Shown here in pieces: positions 1 through 5,422 of a stretch of 7,116 bases of DNA (position 1 is the first letter of the stretch; each line of letters starts with the position of its first letter). The stretch comes from an uncultured bacterium (GTDB taxonomy: Bacteria > Bacteroidota > Bacteroidia > Bacteroidales > Paludibacteraceae). A model generated the notes under the pieces. That model did no database searches. It saw only the letters and a program-made list of their open reading frames with translations, and had not been told where the DNA came from. A program made the position numbers and the translations under genes. The DNA lies in the NCBI GenBank assembly GCA_947074225.1, contig CAMTOX010000093.1, positions 1 to 7,116 on the forward strand, read 5' to 3'.

Positions 1-225
1 GGTTCTCAAGTAGAATTCGACAAAGTATTATTAATTGACAACGATGGTGCTATCACCGTAGGTGCTCCAGTAATTGAAGGTGCAAAAGTTGTTGCCGAAG
101 TTATTTCGCACGTTCGTGGTGAGAAAGTATTAGTATTCCACAAAAAACGTCGTAAAGGTTATCGTAAATTGAACGGTCACCGTCAAAACTTCACAGAGAT
201 CATTATCAAAGACATTAAAGCTTAA
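1..225 (+). CDS. rplU: 50S ribosomal protein L21 (bL21), 3' part only
   Basis: This is a ribosomal protein of the large subunit that binds 23S rRNA. The reading frame is open from the first base and gives 74 residues before TAA. L21 proteins usually have about 103-106 residues, so roughly 30 N-terminal residues lie outside the window. The C-terminal part carries the basic L21 signature [10 protein letters not shown] followed by T-x-x-x-I, preceded by a lysine/arginine-rich stretch (VFHKKRRK). It lies 21 bp before rpmA, the standard rplU-rpmA pair found in nearly all bacteria, and the two are presumably co-transcribed from a promoter upstream of the window. The truncation is at the window edge and is not a sign of a broken gene. 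Confidence 0.95.
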   Translation, partial: GSQVEFDKVLLIDNDGAITVGAPVIEGAKVVAEVISHVRGEKVLVFHKKRRKGYRKLNGHRQNFTEIIIKDIKA

Positions 226-246
226 TCGTTTAAAATTTAGAAAGAA

Positions 247-510
247 ATGGCACATAAGAAAGGAGTTGGTAGCTCAAAGAACGGCCGTGAGTCGGAAAGT
301 AAACGACTAGGCGTTAAAATATTTGGTGGTCAATATGCAAAAGCAGGTAACATCATCATTCGTCAACGTGGAACAGTACACAATCCAGGTGAGAATGTAG
401 GTATGGGTAAAGACCACACTTTGTTTGCATTAGTTGATGGAAACGTAGTATTCCGCAAAAAACGCAACAACAAATCTTACGTTTCAGTAGAACCTATTAG
501 CGCTAACTAA
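247..510 (+). CDS. rpmA: 50S ribosomal protein L27 (bL27)
   Basis: This large-subunit protein's flexible N-terminus reaches toward the peptidyl-transferase centre and helps position tRNA substrates. The protein has 87 residues, normal for the family. It begins [16 protein letters not shown], the classical L27 start, without the N-terminal extension that is cleaved off in Firmicutes. The core [17 protein letters not shown] and the [17 protein letters not shown] segment are intact. The ATG is preceded by an A-rich stretch with no Shine-Dalgarno sequence, as expected in Bacteroidetes. It follows rplU after 21 bp and is followed by a clear intrinsic terminator, so the rplU-rpmA transcript ends here. 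In many Bacteroides genomes serS follows this pair; here it does not. Confidence 0.98.
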   Translation: MAHKKGVGSSKNGRESESKRLGVKIFGGQYAKAGNIIIRQRGTVHNPGENVGMGKDHTLFALVDGNVVFRKKRNNKSYVSVEPISAN

Positions 511-531
511 TATAGTTCTGAAGAAAATATG

Positions 532-563
532 AAAGCTCTATCATTTATGGTAGAGCTTTTTTT
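532..563 (+). terminator. Intrinsic terminator of rplU-rpmA
   Basis: A perfect 9-bp stem (AAAGCTCTA at 532-540 pairing with TAGAGCTTT at 551-559) has a 10-nt loop and runs into a T tract at 557-563. It starts 21 bp after the rpmA stop codon and faces the right way to end the ribosomal-protein transcript. Confidence 0.9.
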
Positions 564-587
564 GTGAGGATAGATTTAGTATCTTTG
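561..587 (+). promoter_or_regulatory. Bacteroidetes-type promoter for DUF4286-ruvC
   Basis: TATCTTTG at 580-587 matches the Bacteroidetes -7 consensus TAnnTTTG exactly. A TTTG lies at 561-564 (15-bp spacer, shorter than the usual ~19), and TTTT at 557-560 would give 19 bp. Either -33 element overlaps the T tract of the preceding terminator, so the two signals are packed together. The start codon at 614 lies 26 bp beyond the box. Confidence 0.6.
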
Positions 588-613
588 TATAAAATCAAAC
601 AGAAGAAATAATT

Positions 614-916
614 ATGTACTTGTATAATACAACATTCGCAGTGAATGAGAAGATAGCTCAACAATGGGCAGAAACGATGAGAAGCACTCATTTGCAAAAT
701 ATACAAATAGACAGCTCTATTAGAAACATACGCTTTTGCAAAATCATTATGGAACCACAAGAAGGATACACTTCTTATGCATTTCAGTTTGAAATAGATA
801 GTCTAAAGAGTATTAGAAATTGGAAACAAAACCAAGAAGCAGAACTACTAACACTGCTTAAACAACAATATGGCGAGAATGTACTCACCTTCTCTACCGT
901 AATGGAGATTTTATAA
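614..916 (+). CDS. DUF4286 family protein
   Basis: This is a small 100-residue protein of unknown function. The opening [12 protein letters not shown], followed by a helical segment and ending in a hydrophobic strand, resembles the DUF4286 family of the Bacteroidetes as I recall it; many members start M-x-x-YNTT-x-x-V. There is no signal peptide, no transmembrane segment and no recognisable catalytic motif. The alternation of short strands and helices (residues 1-12, 40-50, 57-64, 70-86, 90-100) would suit a ferredoxin-like fold, but that is inference. The ATG at 614 follows an A-rich leader 26 bp after an exact -7 promoter box. The gene ends 14 bp before ruvC, so the two probably form one transcript. 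That pairing hints at, but does not show, a link to DNA repair. Confidence 0.75.
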   Translation: MYLYNTTFAVNEKIAQQWAETMRSTHLQNIQIDSSIRNIRFCKIIMEPQEGYTSYAFQFEIDSLKSIRNWKQNQEAELLTLLKQQYGENVLTFSTVMEIL

Positions 917-930
917 TAGCACAATACGAA

Positions 931-1491
931 ATGGCCTCAGAACGCATCATATTAGGAATAGACCCGGGTACCACCATCATGGGCTATGGGTTACTGAAAG
1001 TGATAAACAATAAAGTAGAACTTATTACTTTAGGTGTTTTTGATTTACATAAAATAAAAGATCATTATCTGACTCTCCAAACCATATATCGAGAAATGAT
1101 GGTACTTATAGAAAAGTACAATCCGGATGAATTAGCCATTGAGGCACCTTTCTTTGGTAAGAATGTACAGTCCATGCTTAAGTTAGGACGCGCACAAGGA
1201 GTAGCAATCACTGCAGCACTCTCGCGCGACATTCCCATACATGAATATGCCCCTTTAAAAATAAAAATGGCAATCACTGGCAACGGTAAAGCAAGCAAAG
1301 AGCAGGTTGCCGACATGATGCGACGTTTCCTAAAGATTCCAGATGAGTTAATGCCAAAACATTTGGATGCTACCGATGGTTTAGCAGCTGCCTATTGCCA
1401 CTATCTACAAAGCAACAGGCCCACACAGGAAAAACAATATAGAAGTTGGAAAGACTTTATTGGGAAGAATCCGGGAAAAATAAGTAAGTAA
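931..1491 (+). CDS. ruvC: Crossover junction endodeoxyribonuclease RuvC
   Basis: RuvC is the Holliday junction resolvase. It acts as a dimer, cutting symmetrically across four-way DNA junctions with the RuvAB branch-migration motor. The 186-residue length is normal for the family. The RNase H-like active site is complete: Asp11 in [12 protein letters not shown], Glu71 in [11 protein letters not shown], and Asp146 and Asp149 in [14 protein letters not shown]. The segment KLGRAQGV (84-91) and the basic loop [12 protein letters not shown] (115-126) are also typical. The C-terminus carries an extra basic tail (about 163-186). The start at 931 lies 14 bp after the DUF4286 stop and has no Shine-Dalgarno sequence. 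ruvA and ruvB are not in the window. A strong terminator begins at the last base of the stop codon. Confidence 0.97.
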   Translation: MASERIILGIDPGTTIMGYGLLKVINNKVELITLGVFDLHKIKDHYLTLQTIYREMMVLIEKYNPDELAIEAPFFGKNVQSMLKLGRAQGVAITAALSRDIPIHEYAPLKIKMAITGNGKASKEQVADMMRRFLKIPDELMPKHLDATDGLAAAYCHYLQSNRPTQEKQYRSWKDFIGKNPGKISK

Positions 1492-1530
1492 AACAAAAGA
1501 GTCTCAAATAAATTTGAGACTCTTTTGTTT
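1491..1530. terminator. Bidirectional terminator between ruvC and the convergent lipoprotein gene
   Basis: A perfect 18-bp inverted repeat (1491-1508 with 1513-1530) has a 4-nt TAAA loop. The arms begin AAACAAAAGAG and end CTCTTTTGTTT, giving a T-rich run after the hairpin on both strands. It starts at the final A of the ruvC stop codon and lies 16 bp from the stop of the convergent gene, so it serves both. Confidence 0.92.
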
Positions 1531-1546
1531 AGTAATTACAAACCAA

Positions 1547-1882
1547 TTACTCTGTTGCAGCCACTGCTAAACTAGGCTGTTGAATAGCCTTAACTTTAAT
1601 AGTCTGCATAGAGAAGATGCCACCAGTAATGGTCGATAGCAAAGCATCCCAGAAGTTGTAATAGGTTCTTACTTGACAACTTCCACTTGCAGGTGTAGCA
1701 ACACTTCTTCTACCTAGCGGCACCAAACCCCAGAAAAGGTAACATTGCTTACCCTTTGAATAGTTATAAACTTTTGACTTGTCGACTTGAGACATCTCTT
1801 TAAAATTGCCTACATTTGTTCTTGTCGACATACAAGATGGCAAGAGAATCACTACAATAAGTAGTATTAATAGCTTCTTCAT
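1547..1882 (-). CDS. Small Bor-like lipoprotein
   Basis: This is a predicted membrane-anchored lipoprotein of 111 residues. A short basic start (MKK) is followed by a hydrophobic stretch and the lipobox LLPSC, with lipidation expected at Cys17. The mature part resembles the Bor family (lambda Bor / Iss serum-resistance lipoproteins): CYLFWGLVPLG at 47-57, a single central cysteine at 69, then FWDALLSTITGGIFSMQTIKV at 78-98, which parallels the conserved LL-x-x-I-T-x-GI(Y/F)-x-x-x-T segment. Residues after Cys17 (MSTRTN) lack the acidic run that directs Bacteroidetes lipoproteins to the cell surface, so a periplasm-facing location is likely. It lies 71 bp downstream of rsmE in the same direction. 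I see only a weak -7-like TATTTTTA close to the start, so it may be read through from rsmE. Function in this host is unknown. Confidence 0.7.
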   Translation of the reverse strand: MKKLLILLIVVILLPSCMSTRTNVGNFKEMSQVDKSKVYNYSKGKQCYLFWGLVPLGRRSVATPASGSCQVRTYYNFWDALLSTITGGIFSMQTIKVKAIQQPSLAVAATE

Positions 1883-1953
1883 TTAAATAATAAAAATAGT
1901 TCCTACTCTTTTAAAGGATTTTCGGTTTACTCCTCAATAAACATTTGGTTAAT

Positions 1954-2655
1954 TCATTTATGATTTGCAATAGTTACCAAGTGACAACCAACAACACCGG
2001 CTGTCTCTGTACGTAATCGTGCATCGCCAAGCGATACCGACTGAAACTCGTTATTTAATGCCATTTGCACCTCCTCTTTGCTAAAGTCCCCTTCAGGTCC
2101 TACTAACAGGATAACATCTGATTTTGGGGCGCATACATCAATAAGATATGCTTTATCCATATCATAACAATGGGCAATATATCTATTTGTCTCTGTTACA
2201 TTCTCTATAAACTGATTGAAGTCAATCATAGGATTAATCACAGGCAAATAGGCTTTGAGCGATTGTTTTGCAGCCGAAAGAACAATTTTCTCCATACGCT
2301 CTGGCTTTACGATACGTCGTTCAGAGTATCGACAATTAAGAGGTGTAAATGTATCTACACCAATCTCAGTAGCCTTTTCAAGAAACCACTCGAAACGATC
2401 AATGTTTTTAGTAGGCGCTACTGCCATATGAAGCTTAAAATTGCGCTTACCGTAATTCTCTGTAACATTTAATATTTCAACCTCAGTACGTTTTTGATGA
2501 GGGATAACAATCCTCGCCTCGTACAATCCTCCTACTCCATCTATAAGATGAATGATATCGCCAGCTTTCTGACGAAGCACTTTCACACAATGTAAAGACT
2601 CCTCTTCTGGAAGAAAAGGAGTCTTTGCAATATCAGGTGCATAATATAAATTCAT
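1954..2655 (-). CDS. rsmE: 16S rRNA (uracil(1498)-N3)-methyltransferase RsmE
   Basis: RsmE is a SPOUT-class enzyme that methylates N3 of U1498 in the decoding region of 16S rRNA, using S-adenosylmethionine. The protein has 233 residues from the ATG at 2655, close to the usual 240. It has an N-terminal PUA-like RNA-binding domain (HCVKVLRQKAGD at about 22-33) and a C-terminal knotted SAM-binding domain with EKATEIGV (93-100), AKQS (129-132), LLVGPEGDFSKEE (183-195) and SLGDARLRTETAG (208-220). These are the family's characteristic motifs. An in-frame TTG nine bases upstream at 2664 is a possible start, but it overlaps an exact -7 promoter box, so I chose the ATG, giving MNLYYAPDI. The gene lies 39 bp downstream of the META lipoprotein gene. 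The stop is TGA. Confidence 0.95.
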   Translation of the reverse strand: MNLYYAPDIAKTPFLPEEESLHCVKVLRQKAGDIIHLIDGVGGLYEARIVIPHQKRTEVEILNVTENYGKRNFKLHMAVAPTKNIDRFEWFLEKATEIGVDTFTPLNCRYSERRIVKPERMEKIVLSAAKQSLKAYLPVINPMIDFNQFIENVTETNRYIAHCYDMDKAYLIDVCAPKSDVILLVGPEGDFSKEEVQMALNNEFQSVSLGDARLRTETAGVVGCHLVTIANHK

Positions 2656-2661
2656 ACTATA

Positions 2662-2690
2662 CAAAGTTAATTCAATAACACCCTATGAAA
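2662..2690 (-). promoter_or_regulatory. Promoter for rsmE, nearly leaderless
   Basis: On the minus strand TAACTTTG (2669 to 2662) matches the Bacteroidetes -7 box TAnnTTTG exactly. TTTC at 2690-2687, one base off the -33 TTTG, sits 17 bp upstream. The start codon is only six bases beyond the box, so a transcript begun here would have almost no leader. It lies in the short gap after the upstream lipoprotein gene. Confidence 0.5.
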
Positions 2691-2694
2691 TATA

Positions 2695-3501
2695 TTATTT
2701 CACTGCGTTATTTGTAGTTCTATCAGCTGCTTTCTCTTGAGATGTTTTTGTTGCAGTGCTTGGAGTAGCAACTTTAGGAGCTGTAGGCTCTTTAGCAGCT
2801 GGAGTTACAGATGCAGCACTAGTAGATTCAACTTTTGTTGCAGGAGTTTTATCATTAGTAACTTTTAAATCTGCACCAGCAGGAGCAGCAACACTTTTCA
2901 CTTCCTCTTTAACTGCAGGCTCTTCAGTGGTTGCATCAGCTGGTTTATTTGCACATGCTGCTTTTTCACCATGGTTATGACCTTGACATTCATGTTTATG
3001 CTCAGCATTTTCAGCACCTTGATGTTTACCGCAATGTTGGTGTTCTGCACCTTCTTTATCTTTGCAGCTCTTATTTGTTTTAAATTTGAAAACACCTAAA
3101 GTTTTACCATCAGCATAGAAAGTAACCTTATCTTCACTAACAGCATAACTTGTCGCATTATTAATAACATTTAACATGCTAGCTTCAATTTCATTAGCTT
3201 GAGGATCGCACATCATTTTTGTACAACCTACATTAGAGAATTTAATAACTTCATTTTCACAAGTAAATTCACCAAACATTTGGTTACATCCGGTATTGCC
3301 ATTAAAACGATTTGCAACACTATCGAACGAAATCATTGGAAGTGGCTCCATATGACAAGCTTTAATTGCTTGACCATCTAATTCGCATGGTACTAAAACT
3401 TTACCTTTAAAGTCATAAGTGTCGGCTTTCTTTTTATTACCACAGCCAATAACAGCAAATGCTACTGCTAAAATCATTACTGAACATAAAATCTTTTTCA
3501 T
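2695..3501 (-). CDS. META-domain lipoprotein with His/Cys-rich segment and Ala/Thr/Pro/Lys tail
   Basis: This is a predicted envelope lipoprotein of 268 residues. A signal sequence ends in the lipobox VIGC, with lipidation at Cys20. Residues about 28-140 form a META (HslJ-like) domain, recognised by FNGNTGCNQMFGEFTCENE at 66-84, the following IKFSNVG-x-T-x-M-x-C, and the closing strands VTFYADGKTLGVFKF. The domain holds six cysteines (39, 49, 72, 81, 93, 98) that could form disulphides in the periplasm. Residues 146-183 are unusual: seven histidines and four cysteines in 38 residues, which suggests metal binding. From about 184 to 268 the chain is low-complexity (Ala, Thr, Pro, Lys, Glu) and probably disordered. 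META proteins in other bacteria are linked to heat or antibiotic tolerance; the role here is unknown. A minus-strand -7 box lies 58 bp upstream of the start. Confidence 0.85.
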   Translation of the reverse strand: MKKILCSVMILAVAFAVIGCGNKKKADTYDFKGKVLVPCELDGQAIKACHMEPLPMISFDSVANRFNGNTGCNQMFGEFTCENEVIKFSNVGCTKMMCDPQANEIEASMLNVINNATSYAVSEDKVTFYADGKTLGVFKFKTNKSCKDKEGAEHQHCGKHQGAENAEHKHECQGHNHGEKAACANKPADATTEEPAVKEEVKSVAAPAGADLKVTNDKTPATKVESTSAASVTPAAKEPTAPKVATPSTATKTSQEKAADRTTNNAVK

Positions 3502-3559
3502 AGTTGTTTTACAATTAAAAATTGATAATTGATTAAATTTTTAAAATTAAAATAGCATA

Positions 3560-3567
3560 CAAATATA
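3560..3567 (-). promoter_or_regulatory. -7 promoter box for the META lipoprotein
   Basis: Read on the minus strand this is TATATTTG, an exact match to TAnnTTTG. It lies 58 bp upstream of the lipoprotein start, giving an AT-rich leader of about 50 nt. No good -33 TTTG is present at the usual distance, so the call rests on the -7 box and its position. Confidence 0.45.
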
Positions 3568-3585
3568 GATAAAAATTCGAAACAA

Positions 3586-3616
3586 TTTGCAGTACCTCAG
3601 AAAAATAGTACTTTTG
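3586..3616 (+). promoter_or_regulatory. Complete Bacteroidetes promoter facing DUF4494
   Basis: TTTG at 3586-3589 and TACTTTTG at 3609-3616 are separated by exactly 19 bp, matching the Bacteroidetes -33/-7 arrangement. This is the best promoter in the window. It lies back to back with the minus-strand box at 3560-3567. A transcript from here would have a leader of about 160 nt before the DUF4494 start at 3784. Confidence 0.7.
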
Positions 3617-3770
3617 TATATGCAAAATGGAATAAATATTTGAATTTAATCTCTTGACATTGAAATACTATCAAATTTGACATCAAATGATTATTGCATC
3701 AAATTCTATTCCAATATCGTTAACAACAATAATTATCAATCAAAATAGTACAAAATAGTACTTTTATATA
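3602..3770 (+). repeat. 19-nt promoter-like motif repeated 150 bp apart, with a partial third copy
   Basis: AAAATAGTACTTTTGTATA at 3602-3620 recurs at 3752-3770 with one change (G to A), exactly 150 bp away. Just before the second copy, CAAAATAGTA occurs twice in tandem (3741-3750 and 3751-3760). The second copy contains TACTTTTA, a 5-of-6 match to the fixed positions of the -7 box, 17 bp before the DUF4494 start, but has no -33 TTTG. It may be a second promoter with a short leader, or a regulator site. Confidence 0.6.
3669..3704. promoter_or_regulatory. Cluster of TCAAAT inverted and direct repeats, possible operator
   Basis: Between the two promoter-like motifs, (T/C)ATCAAAT occurs three times, at 3669-3676, 3681-3688 and 3697-3704. 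The first copy extends into a perfect 10-bp palindrome, TCAAATTTGA (3671-3680). ATTTGA at 3675-3680 is also inverted against TCAAAT at 3683-3688 across 2 bp. Such clustering could bind a regulator, but in AT-rich DNA it may be chance. Confidence 0.3.
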
Positions 3771-3783
3771 ACACTTTAATATT

Positions 3784-4221
3784 ATGCACAATTGGTTTGA
3801 ATGTAAAGTCTCGTTCGATAGAACTGGAGAAGATGGATTACAAAAAAAAGTAACTGAACCATATTTAGTAGATGCTTTGACATTTACTGAAGCCGAAACA
3901 CGTATCTCTAAAGAGGTACAACCCTTTGTAACAGGAGAATTTATGATTAGCAATATTAGAAGAGCTAAAATTGCTGAACTTTTCTTTAATGAGGAAGGTG
4001 ATAAATGGTACCGTTGCAAGGTTAATTACATTATGCTCGACGAGAATAAAGGAGTTGAGAAAAAGAGCTCGCAAACTATGATGGTTCAAGCATCAGACTT
4101 ACCTAATGCTGTTATGGTATTAATAGACAGAATGAAAAACTCTTTAGGAGATTATGAAATTGTTGCTGTAACAGAAACAGCTATCTTAGATGTCTACACA
4201 TACGAGCCTCAAAACGATTAA
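3784..4221 (+). CDS. DUF4494 domain-containing protein
   Basis: This is a 145-residue cytoplasmic protein of unknown function, recognised as DUF4494, a Bacteroidetes family whose members start M-H-x-WFECK and contain KKVTEPYLVDAL followed by FTEAE-x-RI. There is no signal peptide or membrane segment. The chain reads as two related halves at an offset of 71-72 residues: WFECKV (4-9) matches WYRCKV (75-80), the KK-...-V-x-A block at 21-31 matches 93-103, and GEFMI at 51-55 matches GDYEI at 122-126. No catalytic motif is evident. The start at 3784 has no Shine-Dalgarno sequence and follows promoter-like boxes at 3609-3616 and 3759-3766. It lies 18 bp before the YggS gene and probably leads a three-gene transcript. 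Confidence 0.85.
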   Translation: MHNWFECKVSFDRTGEDGLQKKVTEPYLVDALTFTEAETRISKEVQPFVTGEFMISNIRRAKIAELFFNEEGDKWYRCKVNYIMLDENKGVEKKSSQTMMVQASDLPNAVMVLIDRMKNSLGDYEIVAVTETAILDVYTYEPQND

Positions 4222-4239
4222 TACAAAAGTTTAAGCAGA

Positions 4240-4914
4240 ATGTCTATTGAAAGTAACATTGCCAAAGTGCGGCAGAATATTCCTTCGGGAGTGAAGTTGA
4301 TTTGTGTTTCTAAATTCCACCCCAACGAAGCAATTTTAGAGGCATATAAAGCTGGAGAACGTTGCTTCGGCGAGAACCGTCCACAGGAGATGGCACAGAA
4401 GGCTGAACAACTTCCTAAAGAGATTGAATGGCATTTTATTGGCAACTTGCAAACAAATAAAGTGAAACAAGTTGTGCCTATTGCTACTTTAATACATAGT
4501 GTTTCAAATATCAGACTCATTGAGGAGATCAATAAAACAGCTTCTAAACTTAATATCGTAGCTAATGTGCTCTTAGAACTTTTTGTGGCTCAAGAAGAAT
4601 CTAAGCATGGCTTTGAACCTGAAGAACTAAAGGCGCTTGTTACTCCGGAATTTATTAATCAATATCCAAATATTAGAATTTGCGGTGTCATGGGAATGGC
4701 AACATTTACCGACGATCAAACGCAAATTAGAAAAGAGTTTAAAGCTATTGCTAATACTTTCAAAGAACTTCAGAAAGGTGTATTTAAAAACAGTAGTCAT
4801 TTCAAGGAAATCTCTATGGGTATGTCCGACGACTATATCATAGCCATTCAAGAGGGAGCCACCATGGTACGTATTGGTAGCACTATCTTTGGACATAGAA
4901 ATTATAATCTTTAG
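4240..4914 (+). CDS. YggS/PLPBP family pyridoxal 5'-phosphate homeostasis protein
   Basis: This cytosolic PLP-binding protein of the YggS/PROSC family has an alanine-racemase-like fold. It has no known enzyme activity; in other bacteria it balances free PLP and affects amino-acid and keto-acid metabolism. The length of 224 residues is normal. The PLP-binding lysine is Lys25 in CVSKFHP. Other family motifs are FGENRPQE (43-50), HFIGNLQTNK (65-74), HSVSN (86-90), ICGVMGMATFT (147-157), ISMGMSDDY (191-199) and the phosphate-binding EGATMVRIGSTIFG (205-218). All key elements are intact. It sits 18 bp after DUF4494 and 12 bp before the YkgJ-type gene, which supports one transcript. No Shine-Dalgarno sequence precedes the start. 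Confidence 0.95.
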   Translation: MSIESNIAKVRQNIPSGVKLICVSKFHPNEAILEAYKAGERCFGENRPQEMAQKAEQLPKEIEWHFIGNLQTNKVKQVVPIATLIHSVSNIRLIEEINKTASKLNIVANVLLELFVAQEESKHGFEPEELKALVTPEFINQYPNIRICGVMGMATFTDDQTQIRKEFKAIANTFKELQKGVFKNSSHFKEISMGMSDDYIIAIQEGATMVRIGSTIFGHRNYNL

Positions 4915-4915
4915 T

Positions 4916-4922
4916 AGAGGAG
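4916..4922 (+). promoter_or_regulatory. Shine-Dalgarno-like site before the YkgJ-type gene
   Basis: AGAGGAG at 4916-4922 ends 4 bp before the ATG at 4927. It includes GAGGAG, complementary to the 3' end of 16S rRNA. The other start codons in the window lack such a site, as is usual in Bacteroidetes. The spacing is slightly short, and the run overlaps the gap just after the preceding stop codon, so it could be chance. Confidence 0.45.
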
Positions 4923-4926
4923 TAAC

Positions 4927-5412
4927 ATGGTTGATCTACAAAAGTTACTATTGAATGCACAAAAGAGTGCGCCATTAAACAAAAACTTCTTTAAACGACT
5001 CAAAAAAAATCAGTACCGCTGGTTAGACGATACCGTTCATGCTTTGCACGAAGAGGTATTCGAAGAGATTAATTGTTTAGAGTGTGCTAATTGTTGCCGC
5101 TCCTTAGGACCGCGAATTACAGATAAAGATATAGAGCGATTATCACAAGCATTACGCATGAAACCTAGCAAAGTTATCGACGACTACTTGCGCATTGATG
5201 AAGATAATGACTATGTATTTAAATCGATGCCATGCCCCTTCTTATGCGACGACAATTATTGTTCGGTATATGCTTCACGACCCATAGCTTGTAGAGAGTA
5301 TCCACACACCGACAGAACAAAGTTCTATCAGATAGCAAATCTCACTATCAAGAATAGCGAAACCTGTCCGGCGGTATACGAAATCTTAGAACGACTTAGA
5401 GATGAGTTATAA
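4927..5412 (+). CDS. YkgJ family cysteine cluster protein
   Basis: This 161-residue cytoplasmic protein has the CxxCxxCC cysteine cluster of the YkgJ/FliB-like family, thought to bind zinc or an iron-sulphur centre; the exact role is not established. The cluster is Cys50, Cys53, Cys56 and Cys57 (CLECANCC). A second group follows: Cys103, Cys107 and Cys112 in CPFLCDDNYCSVYASRP, Cys122 in ACREYP, and a final Cys147 in ETCPAVY. This arrangement, including the C-x-VY-x-x-RP-x-x-CR pattern, is typical. The N-terminal 45 residues are helical and charged. It begins 12 bp after the YggS stop with an unusual Shine-Dalgarno-like site. It is the last gene of the likely DUF4494-yggS-ykgJ transcript, which a long hairpin ends 10 bp after the stop. 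Confidence 0.9.
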   Translation: MVDLQKLLLNAQKSAPLNKNFFKRLKKNQYRWLDDTVHALHEEVFEEINCLECANCCRSLGPRITDKDIERLSQALRMKPSKVIDDYLRIDEDNDYVFKSMPCPFLCDDNYCSVYASRPIACREYPHTDRTKFYQIANLTIKNSETCPAVYEILERLRDEL

Positions 5413-5422
5413 TCTCTATCTA

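Noticed and set aside
545..760. A 71-codon minus-strand open frame.
   Set aside because: It overlaps the rpmA terminator, the DUF4286 promoter and the start of the DUF4286 gene, and resembles no known protein.
1893..1900. A TATTTTTA -7-like box before the Bor-like lipoprotein gene.
   Set aside because: It misses the final G of the consensus, has no -33 element, and lies only about 10 bp from the start codon.
2656..2664. A TTG start adding three residues to RsmE.
   Set aside because: It overlaps an exact -7 promoter box, and the ATG at 2655 gives the usual family N-terminus (MNLYYAPDI).
2756..2980. A 74-codon + strand open frame rich in Ala, Val, Leu and Ser.
   Set aside because: It lies antisense to the low-complexity tail of the META lipoprotein, whose repetitive codons create open frames on the other strand. 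It has no promoter or family resemblance.
3654..3659. TTGACA, resembling a classical sigma-70 -35 box.
   Set aside because: No TATAAT-like box lies about 17 bp downstream, and the organism appears to use the Bacteroidetes -33/-7 promoter type.
3687..3758. A possible 23-residue leader peptide (MIIASNSIPISLTTII...) in the long leader before DUF4494.
   Set aside because: AT-rich DNA gives such short frames readily. There is no Shine-Dalgarno sequence, no conserved feature and no sign of attenuation structure.
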